Source: Siphonodentalium dalli
Taxonomy: Eukaryota; Mollusca; Scaphopoda; Gadilida; Siphonodentaliidae
DNA: 64,000 bases
NCBI GenBank assembly: GCA_032622095.1
Contig: CP136065.1
Location: 240,727,530 to 240,791,529 of the forward strand
Direction of reading: 5' to 3'
Each line of letters starts with the position of its first letter. Position 1 is the first letter of the stretch. Positions 54,501-64,000 of the stretch are shown here, in pieces. Both the position numbers and the translations under genes were made by a program. The notes beneath the pieces were generated by a model. That model had not been told where the DNA came from, searched no databases, and saw only the letters and a program-made list of their open reading frames with translations.

Positions 54501-55500
54501 TCACAACATAGTAATTCTTAAAATATGTATGGCAGAGCCAAGAACTAGTAGTGTACATTTGGTAATTTGGCCACATATCCTGTTTAGATCTACTTCTTTT
54601 AAAGTGATTATGAAAAGTTCTGACTGTTGTGGTCTCCAGAGTCCCAGTCTTATCAGTCTTTGTAGTCTGGTGAGCGACCCCACAGTCATTGACTGTCTTG
54701 TCTGAGAATATTCTCCCATGCGTTGGATATTTTCTGAAACTATACATCGGTCAAAAACGAAGAACTTTGGACAAGAACCAAACCATTTACGTAGATCTTC
54801 AGAAACAGTGTGACAAAGGGGCCATTGTCGCCACAGTTTGGTGTGTTGTGTACCCAGCTTCACGAAAATATGTTTTGGGTACTCAGCTTGACATTTTTGG
54901 GTTTATGCTATTGATAGAGTATAGTACACCAAATATAAAAATTACCCCCCCCCCCCCCGCCCCTGGTGCGCTGTCATCCACACTCAACCCAGAATTAAAT
55001 CACATCTGACAGCTGACTGGTCGATTATGGTTGGGATAAAATTAATGCTAAAAAAAAAATCAAAGCCAACATGAAAATATTATACCCAGATGAATATTGA
55101 TCCGGAATGGGTGAAATAATTAACCTGACATTTAATGGGGTACGTTTGAAAATTTTATGATGATTTTTTTGTGCGTAATAAAGGTTGTATCAAAAGCGGT
55201 AAATTTAAAGACGGAAAATCCACAGGGACCAATTAATTGTTTTGGGCCATGAATATTGGGTCCGAAGAGTCGTTCTTTAAAATTGACTCGGTTAGAAAGT
55301 TTCAGCATTCACAAGAATCGAGCATTAACACATTAACATTAACACTGTCGCCTGTGGAGAATAATTGGTGTACTGTAACCTATTGATTTGATCATCTTTC
55401 CTCGCATTATGTCAATGATAAAAAGCAAACGTTATGCAGGAATAACAGTTTTTAAAGATGAGTAGACTACACATGCGTCACGTGATCGGATGCATGATTA
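54501..55500. other. No gene supported
   Basis: A 120-codon minus-strand frame at 54501-54863 overlaps a second 83-codon minus-strand frame and has no recognised motif; it may be a decayed element. A C run lies at 54946-54960. Confidence 0.4.
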
Positions 55501-55501
55501 T

Positions 55502-55590
55502 CACCTGTATGTTGACAACACAGCAGAGGTCAAGATGATTACCCCACCTGTATGTTGATAACACAGCAGAGGTCAAGATGATTACCCAAC
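55502..55590 (+). repeat. Two-copy 44-bp tandem repeat
   Basis: cacctgtatgttgacaacac followed by agcaggtcaag-type sequence (agcagaggtcaagatgattaccc) occurs twice in a row, with one substitution (gaca/gata). Confidence 0.85.
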
Positions 55591-55615
55591 AAAAACACTA
55601 CAATGTGGCGACAAT

Positions 55616-56115
55616 GGCTGCGGACACACGTACCACAGTAGCGATGGCATAGTAGGTATGACAATTAATTATGGTAGAGTTTGGTGACAATTGGTCAACA
55701 TAATTTATATGCCATAGGGAGTCGTGTCGCGCGCCGCATATTCGCACAGTGAGTCGACTGACCAATTAACCCATTGAGTTTCACCAAGGTTGATCTCTAC
55801 TCCTTACGTTTAGCCACATTGTATTCTCTACGATACATAAAATTGCACGACCGATCGTCCAGAATTGTCTTGTGTGTTAGCATTAAAAATATAACATTGC
55901 GCGTTGAGTAACGATCAACAGCGACAAGACATTCGGTTTGATAAATCATTGAGATGTCGATCTCGACGCTGATAGAGCTTGGAAAAGACTCATTGTGTGA
56001 ATGTGCGGCGGGCGACATGTCTCACTATGGCACAGGAATATGACGACCAATTGTCACCATAATTAATTGTCACACCTACAATGCCATCGCTACTGTGATA
56101 CGTGTGTCCGCAGCC
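55616..56115. mobile_element. Long-TIR element GGCTGCGGACACACG, copy 1 (500 bp)
   Basis: The outer ends ggctgcggacacacgtacca and tgatacgtgtgtccgcagcc are inverted copies. Similarity continues about 150 bp inward (cagtagcgatggcatagtag, gtgacaattggtc, cgcatattcgcaca). The middle is unique and noncoding. The target duplication is unclear. A second copy is at 57694. Confidence 0.85.
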
Positions 56116-56965
56116 AATGACCCATTGCGAGACGAATACAAAAAAGTATCAATTCAATATTACATTATTCTGGTTGTAACCGATCAGGGGTAGGGTAGAT
56201 AAGGCCAACAAGGACCCCACATCATACCACCCTGGGCCCAGCCGTTGGGAGGCATAGTATGCGGCATCTCTCCGACATCGACCAGTGGCTAATCGGCCCT
56301 CCATAATATTGACAAATTTACAGTCTCCTATAGCTGTCGATGGTTTTCTCGCGAGGAACAAGATTCGTAGTTTCAATGGACTTGGGCAATTCCAATATGA
56401 CTTGTGCGCCAGCATTTTTCGCTCTGTTGATAATGATTGACACTAATTTGACAGTAAAACATATAATGAATTTCGTTAAGGATTTGGCTGTTGTTATAAA
56501 CTGTACATACATATTCTATCATCACGTGGTGTACTACCTACCCTATTCTATTGGTAATGAGTGGTTGCTTGTTCTGAATCGACCTAGGATAAATGTTATG
56601 TCATCACGAAACTCGGAGATGTAATATTCCTGACCAAAATCCGGTTTAGATAACCAGTATATTTCTCCTCGACTAGAGCGTTTACATGCCATTGTTGAAT
56701 ACAAATTCAGCAACAGTCGGCCTTCCTCGACGAAATGTATGAATAACTTTCACGATTGTCATATGCCTTGACCTCAGGTTCACATATATGTTCACATGCA
56801 TTTCTTCCCCAGGGGGAGTTGAAATTACATTAACATAATACATATCGGTTAGTTTGCTTTGCTACTTTTGAGATATATTGTATTCTCGCATCGCTCATGT
56901 GTATTTATTATGTAAACAGCCGCGTTACTCCTCCGGCCTGGTTGTCGACGTTTATTTATTTTTGC
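56116..56965. other. No gene supported
   Basis: Two overlapping open frames on opposite strands (56149-56512 and 56340-56624) have no recognisable domain. Nothing else noted. Confidence 0.4.
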
Positions 56966-57610
56966 AAATACTTATTCAATTCAATTTATTAGTATTCTGA
57001 TATCAAAATAGATATAACAGAAACATATTGCAAAAATCGATTCAAATATAAATTGTTGCATGGATGCACAAGTGGATATAATAGAGTTGTATATATAGCA
57101 ATAGTGTCTTGATACGTGTATAATTATATTTTTCTGATAGATATATTGCATGGGTAATTATTGTGTTCGCCGTTATTGGTTTCGTGATAGGTCATTGGAT
57201 ATGGATTTTGAATGGATATATAGGAATTAAGCCTCAAAAGGACTCAGAATGTAGTACTTGTAGCGTATATCTTATGAATAATGATAATTTTCTCAATGTT
57301 TTCTCGTTGTGGGTTCTGAAAAGTGTGGCCTATTTCCAATAAATTTGGCTACTTTTCTCTTAGTTCTCTTAAGTTCACTGCAGCGTAAAATGATATGGTA
57401 CTCGTTACCAATCTCGGAACTGCATTAGATATGTAACTTGCTGCATGATGAGACGATACAAACAATGCATGAACCCCTCTCCCGAATATGTTATGAACCA
57501 ACCACAACTGTACATCGCTCTGTATCATTTCCGTTATGCAGTTTAACTTGTAAAGACATGGATCTGACTTGCGATTGAGATTGTATATTTTATAAATTTT
57601 CCTTTTCACA
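56966..57610 (-). mobile_element. 5'-truncated LINE 3' end
   Basis: On the minus strand a Cys/His-knuckle-like fragment (CSSEIGNEYHIILRCSELKR, about 57435-57375) resembles the C-terminus of LINE-A ORF2 (CDEYHFVILC). It is followed by ~400 bp of 3' region ending aataaattgaattgaataag. The (TTGAA)n-type tail matches that of LINE-A in kind. Stops and frameshifts are frequent; the upstream limit near 57610 is approximate. Confidence 0.6.
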
Positions 57611-57693
57611 CCCTATATCGACGAGAGCTGCTGAACAAAATACTCCTGTCTTCAGTTTTTGCCTGGACGATGATGGGAAGACGGCCATATAAT

Positions 57694-58334
57694 GGCTGCG
57701 GACACACGTATCACAGTAGCGATGGCATAGTAGGTGTGACAATTTATTATGGTGCAGTTTGGTGACAACTGGTTGCCATAATTAATATGCCATAGCTAGC
57801 TATGTCGCCCGCTGCATATTCGCACACTGAACCCTCCAAAGTTCGTTATAATCAGCCTTTTTCTTTGTGTAGTTCGCTTTGTTTATTCCAGATATTTTCT
57901 CGCAGCTGCATTTCCTCCAACACAGCTTCATCTGTCCACATGATAATATTAGTGGAATTATGCGTGGAACTAAACGTCGCAACATAAAAACGTAATAGGG
58001 GAACTGTCTTAATACGCATGAAATTAATATAAGTGGATAAATATGAATTGATATCATATCAACAAAACGTACTGCGGGCATGATTATCGACGTGCAATTA
58101 TATATATCGTAGAGAACACAATGTAGCAAAACGTAATAAGTAGAGCTCAACCTTGGTGAAACGCAATGGGTTAATTGGTTAAGTCGACTCATTTTGCGGA
58201 AACTCGGCGGGCAACATGGCTATAGCTATATATATATGGCACAGAAATATGACGGCCAATTGTCACCAAACTGCACCATAATAAATTGTCACACCTACTA
58301 TGCCATCGCTACTGTGGTACGTGTGTCCGCAGCC
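57694..58334. mobile_element. Long-TIR element GGCTGCGGACACACG, copy 2 (641 bp)
   Basis: Same inverted ends and inner repeats as copy 1; about 150-190-bp terminal repeats include aattaacccattgcgtttcac and ccaaggttgagctctac on the right side. The middle differs in length from copy 1. Noncoding. Confidence 0.87.
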
Positions 58335-58589
58335 ATTAGGTCACATCACCGCCCGGATTATGTATGTAAATTTTGTTTTCACTGGTATTAGTGTGAATCA
58401 TATTGTATGCGTACATACTTTATCCAATAAATTATTCATTCATTCAAATTTTTTTTACACTCGGAAATGGTAAATTTATAGAGGATCTCTAATGAGTCGA
58501 TTCTATACGAAATTTATTAACCGAATGCACTAAATGTAAGTAAAAATAAAATACATGTAATAAACATACACAATAGTAAAATATTATTA

Positions 58590-58730
58590 GTTATCTTCGG
58601 CAACATCGGGGGTACATGGAGATTTAATACCTGGATGTCGATTTTGAACCCCGAGGCGGAGCCGAGGGGTTCAAAAAGGGACATCCAGGTATTAAATCTC
58701 CATGTACCCCACGATGTTGCCGGAGATAAC
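58590..58730. repeat. 141-bp fold-back palindrome
   Basis: About 60-bp arms (gttatcttcggcaacatcgg, gtacatggagatttaatacc, tggatgtc and their complements) surround a centre aaccccgaggcggagccgag with its own small stem. One or two mismatches only. Probably a fold-back MITE. Confidence 0.9.
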
Positions 58731-58869
58731 GATTTTGTGTTTTTCATAGGTTATCCGATTAATTCACACCAATAAGAATAATTCAGTAGCTGATCTAAGG
58801 ATCCGGCGTCAGCTGACGTCAAATTCGGCGCGCGAGAGCAACGTCATGCACGATTGGTGGAAACTGCCA

Positions 58870-58965
58870 GTTCAAGGGTCATTCATATACCCCCGATGTT
58901 TCACGTGCTCATATACCCCCGATGTTTCACGTGCTCATATACCCCCGATGTTTGGCACACGTTCT
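58870..58965 (+). repeat. Three-copy ~26-bp tandem repeat
   Basis: tcatatacccccgatgtttc with acgtgc occurs three times in a row, the last unit diverged. The word ccccgatgtt echoes the palindrome arms at 58590 (caacatcgggg). Confidence 0.8.
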
Positions 58966-59948
58966 CTTATACCCCGCCGTCAAGGGTGACGGGGGACCTG
59001 GTGATTTGAACGTGGCGTTGTAGACAATCAGATTGCTAGTTACAACCGGATGTGGGGACAAGAATTTTTATCTTACTTTGAATGTTTATTTCCCCATATT
59101 CCATGCCAGAATAACCGGATCATGTTGCATATGGAAGTCAGATTTAATCATTTTACGAGAACCTGCTTTCATTTGCCCTCTCGTTGGATACATATGAGAC
59201 AATTAGGTATGTTATATGTAAGTCTCTTATACGTTGCAATCATTCTTTCTCGCTAATCAATATTTCACACAATGGAAATGTCACTCGATTTAGCTGAATT
59301 TGTCGCCCATTTGGGGACATTTGTATTTTTCAATTTATTACTAAGTTGCTACTAATTGGTGCACCTACCCCATAAATTGGGCATTTTCCGATACCGACGG
59401 CCATCTTGGACGCCATACATGTTGGATTGGGAATTTTCCCCAGCACTGATTTTAGCAGATTTATCATATGTTGTTAAGATAGGATAAGATGATACCTTGC
59501 AATACACCAACTGATGGCAGTTGGAAATAACAGTTAATGCACATTAAAATAAAATACAGCTAAATAGTATGCATATACACGATATACAATAATTCTTAGT
59601 AGAAGATAAATTAACACTTTCAACGTATATTTCCCTATATTATACCATTCTGTATTTTAAGACAGAATAACCTGATCATGTTGCACACGACGTTGAGTAT
59701 CCGTTTGTCCTCGTTTTTCATTATGAAAATGAACTTATCGTCGTCAGCCATGTTTCTGAAATATATCCTATAATTTGTAGCAATATGAAACAAGTCTGTT
59801 CTTGAGTCAGTGACGCATTGCATTCCACAATAAAGGATTTTCAGTTTCAACGTTCTGTTGATCACACATATTCTTTCTGTCTATGCACAGAAACATGATG
59901 GCTCGCGCACAAGGATTTATTATATGTACAAAATTATTTTTACCCTGT
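58966..59948. other. No gene seen
   Basis: AT-rich noncoding DNA. Confidence 0.45.
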
Positions 59949-60017
59949 GCCAATGCATTCTCTTATATATGCGAGTCGACCATAGGTCGCCTCGCATATA
60001 TAAGAGAATGCATTGGC
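59949..60017 (+). repeat. Solo MITE-type hairpin, copy G
   Basis: A complete 69-bp hairpin, gccaatgcattctcttatat through its complement, with the same 25-bp core as the MITEs. Left context ctgtgcc and right context cttaaca match the MITE for a few bases, but the TTAA-CCCTTT termini are absent. It is a truncated copy or a separately spread hairpin. Confidence 0.85.
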
Positions 60018-62528
60018 TTAACAATTTTTTATCATGTTTTTTAAATAAATGTTTCTTACAATTTTTAGGACATAAAATAAAAAAAACATCCATTACCCTG
60101 CAGGGAGCCCCACACATATATAGAAGCACATAGAAGAGTGTCGTCTGCTCATGTTTGTCTGGGGCTCAGTATGGGTGTTTGATTTATTATATGCTTGCCT
60201 ATAAAATAGAGGGAAATTATCGAAAGGTAGATCTTGGTATTTATCTACCATTTCCTATGAAATTCCCTGATACAATGGGCGATAACGAATGGGCTATAAA
60301 AGCATCCGTATCGTTACTGCAGTTGCGATACAAGGCGCTCGTGACGTCGTTGACTGATCAAAATCATGAATGAACTGACGTCACATCAATCGCGTGAAAA
60401 ATCAAACGACATTCCAACGTATATTCTTGCGTACTATAAACAAATAGTTCCAATGTTTTAACACTATTTGATTGCCTACCGGGTAACCATCACGGGTATT
60501 ATGGTATAACACATCACAAGGGAACTAATATGTATGTGTTCAGTATGTATTATAAGTGTAAGAAATTGTGTCCATTGCATACATTTCCGTTAGGCATATT
60601 CGCGTGAACAGGCAGGTTGTGAGAATTTAGCAAAGCGAGCTAATCGCGTGACACAGATACCTTTGCAGGTTGGGAGAATTTACTCAAGAAAGCGAATCAT
60701 CGGACACAAATTCAACAGTTTTGGCATTTAAGAAACTCCTGAAATGTAATTTGTGCGGTGGATTCCGTCACACCAATGGTAGATAAATGTGTTATATACA
60801 CAATGTGTTTGTAACGATTCATGTATCGAGACTCGGGCTAGTTTTCGTGTCCATATAGCGACTCGGCGACCAAGGTATTTCACTGTAGGTTTCGTTATAT
60901 GTCACTGTATAGCCTGTCGGTGGTTTATGCGAGCGAAAAAACTGAAGGCAAATTCTATAACCCCGCGACATAGTAAATTTTATGCAAACTTATCGGTTAT
61001 AACCCATAACCTTATTCGAAACAAGAGTTATTTCTTATAATTTAATCCGTCATTTCACATGAGAACCACCACAATTAGAAGGCAGAAGTAAAACAAGCGA
61101 AATGCTTTCCGAAGAAAATCACGCGCGCGTAAAGTTGAAACAGACACTCTTGACACTCAAGTGTCGTCGGAAATTTCGGCGTTTTAGATTGGCTAGCCGG
61201 TATTTATTATCAGGCACCATGCAGTTGTGACCCGTGCACGTGGGATATATATATATGTGTGTCGACCGTGGTAACACGGGGACTTATTAGTTTCGATTCA
61301 GTGTTTCATTTCTGTTCACGAGTCGTATTGCTTTATCTAGGTATAATTGTGGATGCACTTATGATTTGTAGGAAGTATTCTTCCCGAGTATTGTTCAAAT
61401 TGCTGAACTATTAAAAGTAAAAATTCCGCAATAGCTTAGCAACTTTTCGCTTTAATAAAGTGAATATAATAAAAAGAATATCAGTTTTGTGTTTGAATAC
61501 CTAAAACATCTCATTCGTGTCTGGAAAGAAATCTCGATTTTTCATTCGCGGATTGCAGCCGCTCGTGTATGAACATTCGATATTTCTTTCAAGACACTCA
61601 TGCATGAGATATATCGGTATATAAACAAAAACTGTGGGTATTCTCCATATTGAACCTATGTTCATATTGGACTTATTTGATTCTGAAATATGATCACAAT
61701 GAACTTACACCCGGTATCCGTTAAATGACGGGGGCCACTTAGCACATTTTACCACAATAATTAGGCTAGCATAGAACCTATTTATTAATGACATATGACA
61801 TTGTTGTCCATAATAGCATGGTGTCGAAGTAGGATCATATTGCACTTAAACCGGGTAATATCGATTTGCGACATCCCCAATCCGAGTAATATAGATTTAC
61901 GACATGCCGGAAATCTAATTCACTGCCAAACAAGAAAACCATAGTCAGAAATGGTAACGCGCTCAAGATCATATATCGTATACCCATGGTTGTAATTATA
62001 GAATATAAAATATATTGGTTTCGCGAATGACCAACTCAGAATTCCGTTAAAATAACAATAACAACCAGCACCTAATTAACGAACCGGCGGCCGACTCGAC
62101 CGTCTCCGATCACAACCCCCCCCCCCCCCAGTGGGCTGCAGAACGAAACATGTATATAAAAGTTGAAATATAAGACTTACAAATTATCTTTTTCATTCCT
62201 TTTATTTGTAATTGGCATAGTTTATCACAAACCAAATATCAACATTATTGACATAATGTTAACGACAATAAACGAAATTAAAATTCCCAACTACACCTTT
62301 TACCGGACTCGGCCTCCGGTTCGCAGTTAGACTTTTAATCCTCCCGAAAATTCCAAGTTCTATAAATAAAACCCCCATGCGCTATGGCAGCCCCCAGGCG
62401 AAACAAGAATCTCTACATTAGTATACACGCGGCGTGCGTAATAAAATAACGTGTAGGTATCCATTTTTGCGACGTCATCATGCATGTGAAAGAGTTTCAG
62501 TTACTAAGAGGCGATCTGATTAATAAAT
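60018..62528. other. No gene seen
   Basis: AT-rich DNA with a C run at 62118-62129. Short plus-strand frames at 60.2 and 60.8 kb are unremarkable. Confidence 0.45.
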
Positions 62529-62675
62529 AGGATATTACTTGGTTGGTTTGATATTATTGGCCTGATATCAGCCCTCGGTAACCTCATATCAGCCTTCGAC
62601 ATTCGGTTTCAGGCTGATATGAGGTTACATCAGGCTGATATCGGGCCTAATATCAAACAAACCAATTAATATCCT
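62529..62675. repeat. ~147-bp imperfect palindrome
   Basis: ggatattacttggttggttt, gatatta, ggcctgatatcagcc, taacctcatatcagcc are followed, after a short centre (ttcgacattcggttt), by their complements in reverse order. There are a few mismatches and a small asymmetry. Fold-back MITE candidate. Confidence 0.82.
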
Positions 62676-63009
62676 CTAAATATTACTCAAATTGTGCCAT
62701 ATTTGACTTATTTAGTTTTGAAATGCGTTCATATTGAGCTTAATTCGACCTCACAATAGGTTCACATTTAGCTTATGATCCAGGAGAACAGTCTGTCTCT
62801 GGAGATATCCATGGTCTGTGTGTTACTAGTGACCATGGTGACGCTGAATGCAAGCAATTCGTATTATTTATCAGCCCGTTGAGGTGGAAATTAGCTAAGG
62901 AATTTTAACTGATTCATTGCCAAATGAGTTGAGGGGGGGGGCACCTTTAATGTATCGTACACACACAAAATCGGGGGTACCACAGAACAAACACGTGTTA
63001 GACTTCTAT
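62676..63009. other. No gene seen
   Basis: Noncoding; a G run at 62934-62941. Confidence 0.4.
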
Positions 63010-64000
63010 GCTACTATTCGTCTGTTCTCGTGAAAATAAGCACATAACCGGCATATTTTAATGAGTGATATAGGCTACTATTAGCCTGTTCTCGTGAAAA
63101 TAAGCACATAACCGGCGTATTTTAATGAGTGATATAGGCTACTATTAGCCTGTTCTCGTGAAAATAAGCACATAACCGGCGTATTTTAATGAGTGATATA
63201 GGCTACTATTAGCCTGTTCTCGTGAAAATAAGCAAATAACCGGCATATTTTAATGAGTGATATAGGCTACTATTAGCCTGTTCTCGTGAAAATAAGCACA
63301 TAACCGGCGTATTTTAATGAGTGATATAGGCTACTATTAGCCTGTTCTCGTGAAAATAAGCACATAACCGGCGTATTTTAATGAGTGATATAGGCTACTA
63401 TTAGCCTGTTCTCGTGAAAATAAGCAAATAACCGGCGTATTTTAATGAGTGATATAGGCTACTATTAGCCTGTTCTCGTGAAAATAAGCAAATAACCGGC
63501 ATATTTTAATGAGTGATATAGGCTACTATTAGCCTGTTCCCGTGAAAATAAGCACATAACCGGCGTATTTTAATGAGTGATATAGGCTACTATTAGCCTG
63601 TTATGTGGTTATGTGAAAAATAAGCACATAACCGGCGTATTTTAATGAGTGATATATGCTACTATTCGTCTGTTCTCGTGAAAATAAGCAAATAACCGGC
63701 ATATTTTAATGAGTGATTATAGGCTACTATTAGTCTGTTCTCGTGAAAATAAGCACATAACCGGCGTATTTTAATGAGTGATATAGGCTACTATTAGTCT
63801 GTTCTCGTGAAAATAATCACATAACCGGCGTATTTTAATGAGTGGTGTAGGCTACTATAGCTAACCTGTTCTCGTGAAAATAAGCACATAACCGGCGTAT
63901 TTTAATGAGTGATATAGGCTACTATTAGCCTGTTCTCGTGAAAATAAGCACATAACCGGCGTATTTTAATGAGTGGTGTAGGCTACTATAGCTAACCTGT
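63010..64000 (+). repeat. Satellite, 64-bp unit, 15+ copies, runs off the window
   Basis: Unit tgttctcgtgaaaataagca followed by cataaccggcgtattttaat, gagtgatatag, gctactattagcc. Starts are spaced 64 bp (63023, 63087, 63151, 63215 and on). Most units differ at 1-3 sites. A variant ending ggtgtaggctactatagcta occurs near 63842 and again at the very end, hinting at a higher-order period. One unit near 63600 carries a small insertion (atgtggttatg). Confidence 0.96.

Larger units (their letters stand above)
49344..64000 (+). other. Presumed intron 1 of the kinase gene
   Basis: It starts at the GTGAGT donor. I see no second PKG exon (cGMP-binding or kinase motifs) on the plus strand up to the window edge. 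Everything recognisable inside is repeat: TTAA inverted repeat, minisatellite, mollusc repeats, paired TIR elements, a LINE tail, palindromes and a satellite. An unrelated small gene nested here cannot be excluded. Confidence 0.5.

Noticed and set aside
54501-54863. 120-codon minus-strand frame
   Set aside because: Overlaps a second minus-strand frame in another phase, shows no domain and no splice context; too weak to call.
56149-56624. Overlapping 88- and 94-codon frames on opposite strands
   Set aside because: Neither has a recognised motif; overlap on both strands suggests chance or an old unrecognised repeat.
63010-64000. Regular 64-bp repeats as a possible CRISPR or origin iteron array
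   Set aside because: No spacer variation and eukaryotic context; a satellite is the simpler reading.
1-64000. tRNA, rRNA and snRNA genes
   Set aside because: I looked for T-arm (ggttcgaatcc-like) and known rRNA words on both strands and found none convincing; a dedicated covariance search could still find a diverged one.

Overview
The window is eukaryotic, AT-rich, almost gene-free animal DNA. No operons, ribosome binding sites or prokaryotic gene density are visible. Repeat motifs that I associate with molluscan genomes suggest a marine mollusc, probably a bivalve or gastropod: the 'agctcacctgagacgaagtctcc' type at 52.0 and 53.8 kb, 'accccccgcaacgaagtt' at 18.1 kb, and 'gggacataactcagtc' at 42.5 kb. 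The clade is an inference from memory, not from a search.

Only one host gene is recognised with confidence. It is a first coding exon of a cGMP-dependent protein kinase (PRKG1/foraging type) on the + strand at 49072-49343. It has an N-terminal leucine-zipper coiled coil, the RAQGISAEPQ autoinhibitory motif and a GTGAGT splice donor. I find no second exon, so the remaining ~14.6 kb is probably intron. A second possible host exon with good splice signals lies on the - strand at 23506-23773; its family is not recognised.

The rest is a layered record of transposition. Region by region: 0.2-5.5 kb, a decayed minus-strand LINE (LINE-A) whose ORF1 carries an SGNH-hydrolase-like domain, interrupted by a ~300-bp insert. 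7.47-15.52 kb, a nearly intact minus-strand LINE (LINE-B, ORF1 + 1162-aa ORF2). Its ORF1 is split by a hAT-type element with an 8-bp target duplication, and the whole LINE lies between two 502-bp direct repeats that differ at only about 3 bases. 15.5-24.6 kb, MITE fragments, a large palindrome, a motif cluster and a 132-bp tandem repeat. 26-29 kb, several tandem and duplicated blocks and an LTR-like segment. 30.9-31.8 kb, a Gypsy/Ty3 integrase pseudogene. 35.7-37.6 kb, a LINE pseudogene (LINE-C) cut by a 983-bp element with PIF/Harbinger-like TAA duplication. 40.15-42.28 kb, a small non-autonomous LTR retrotransposon. 46.8-48.6 kb, diverged duplications just upstream of the kinase exon. 49.4-64 kb, the presumed intron, holding a TTAA-flanked inverted-repeat element, a 46-bp minisatellite, a pair of long-TIR elements, a LINE 3' fragment, palindromes, and a 64-bp satellite that runs off the right end.

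The most striking system is a family of TTAA-flanked, piggyBac-like MITEs (6.4, 30.4, 34.2, 43.2, 45.2 and 47.8 kb, plus a solo hairpin at 59.95 kb). Their termini are CCCTTTACCCAAC, and each carries one or two nearly perfect ~69-bp hairpins. When two are present, the second is the reverse complement of the first, so hairpins are nested within a larger inverted repeat. The 25-bp hairpin core is identical in 11 of 13 hairpins. Two further TTAA-flanked families (38.8/44.6/15.5 kb and 49.4 kb) indicate heavy use of TTAA-targeting transposition at this locus.
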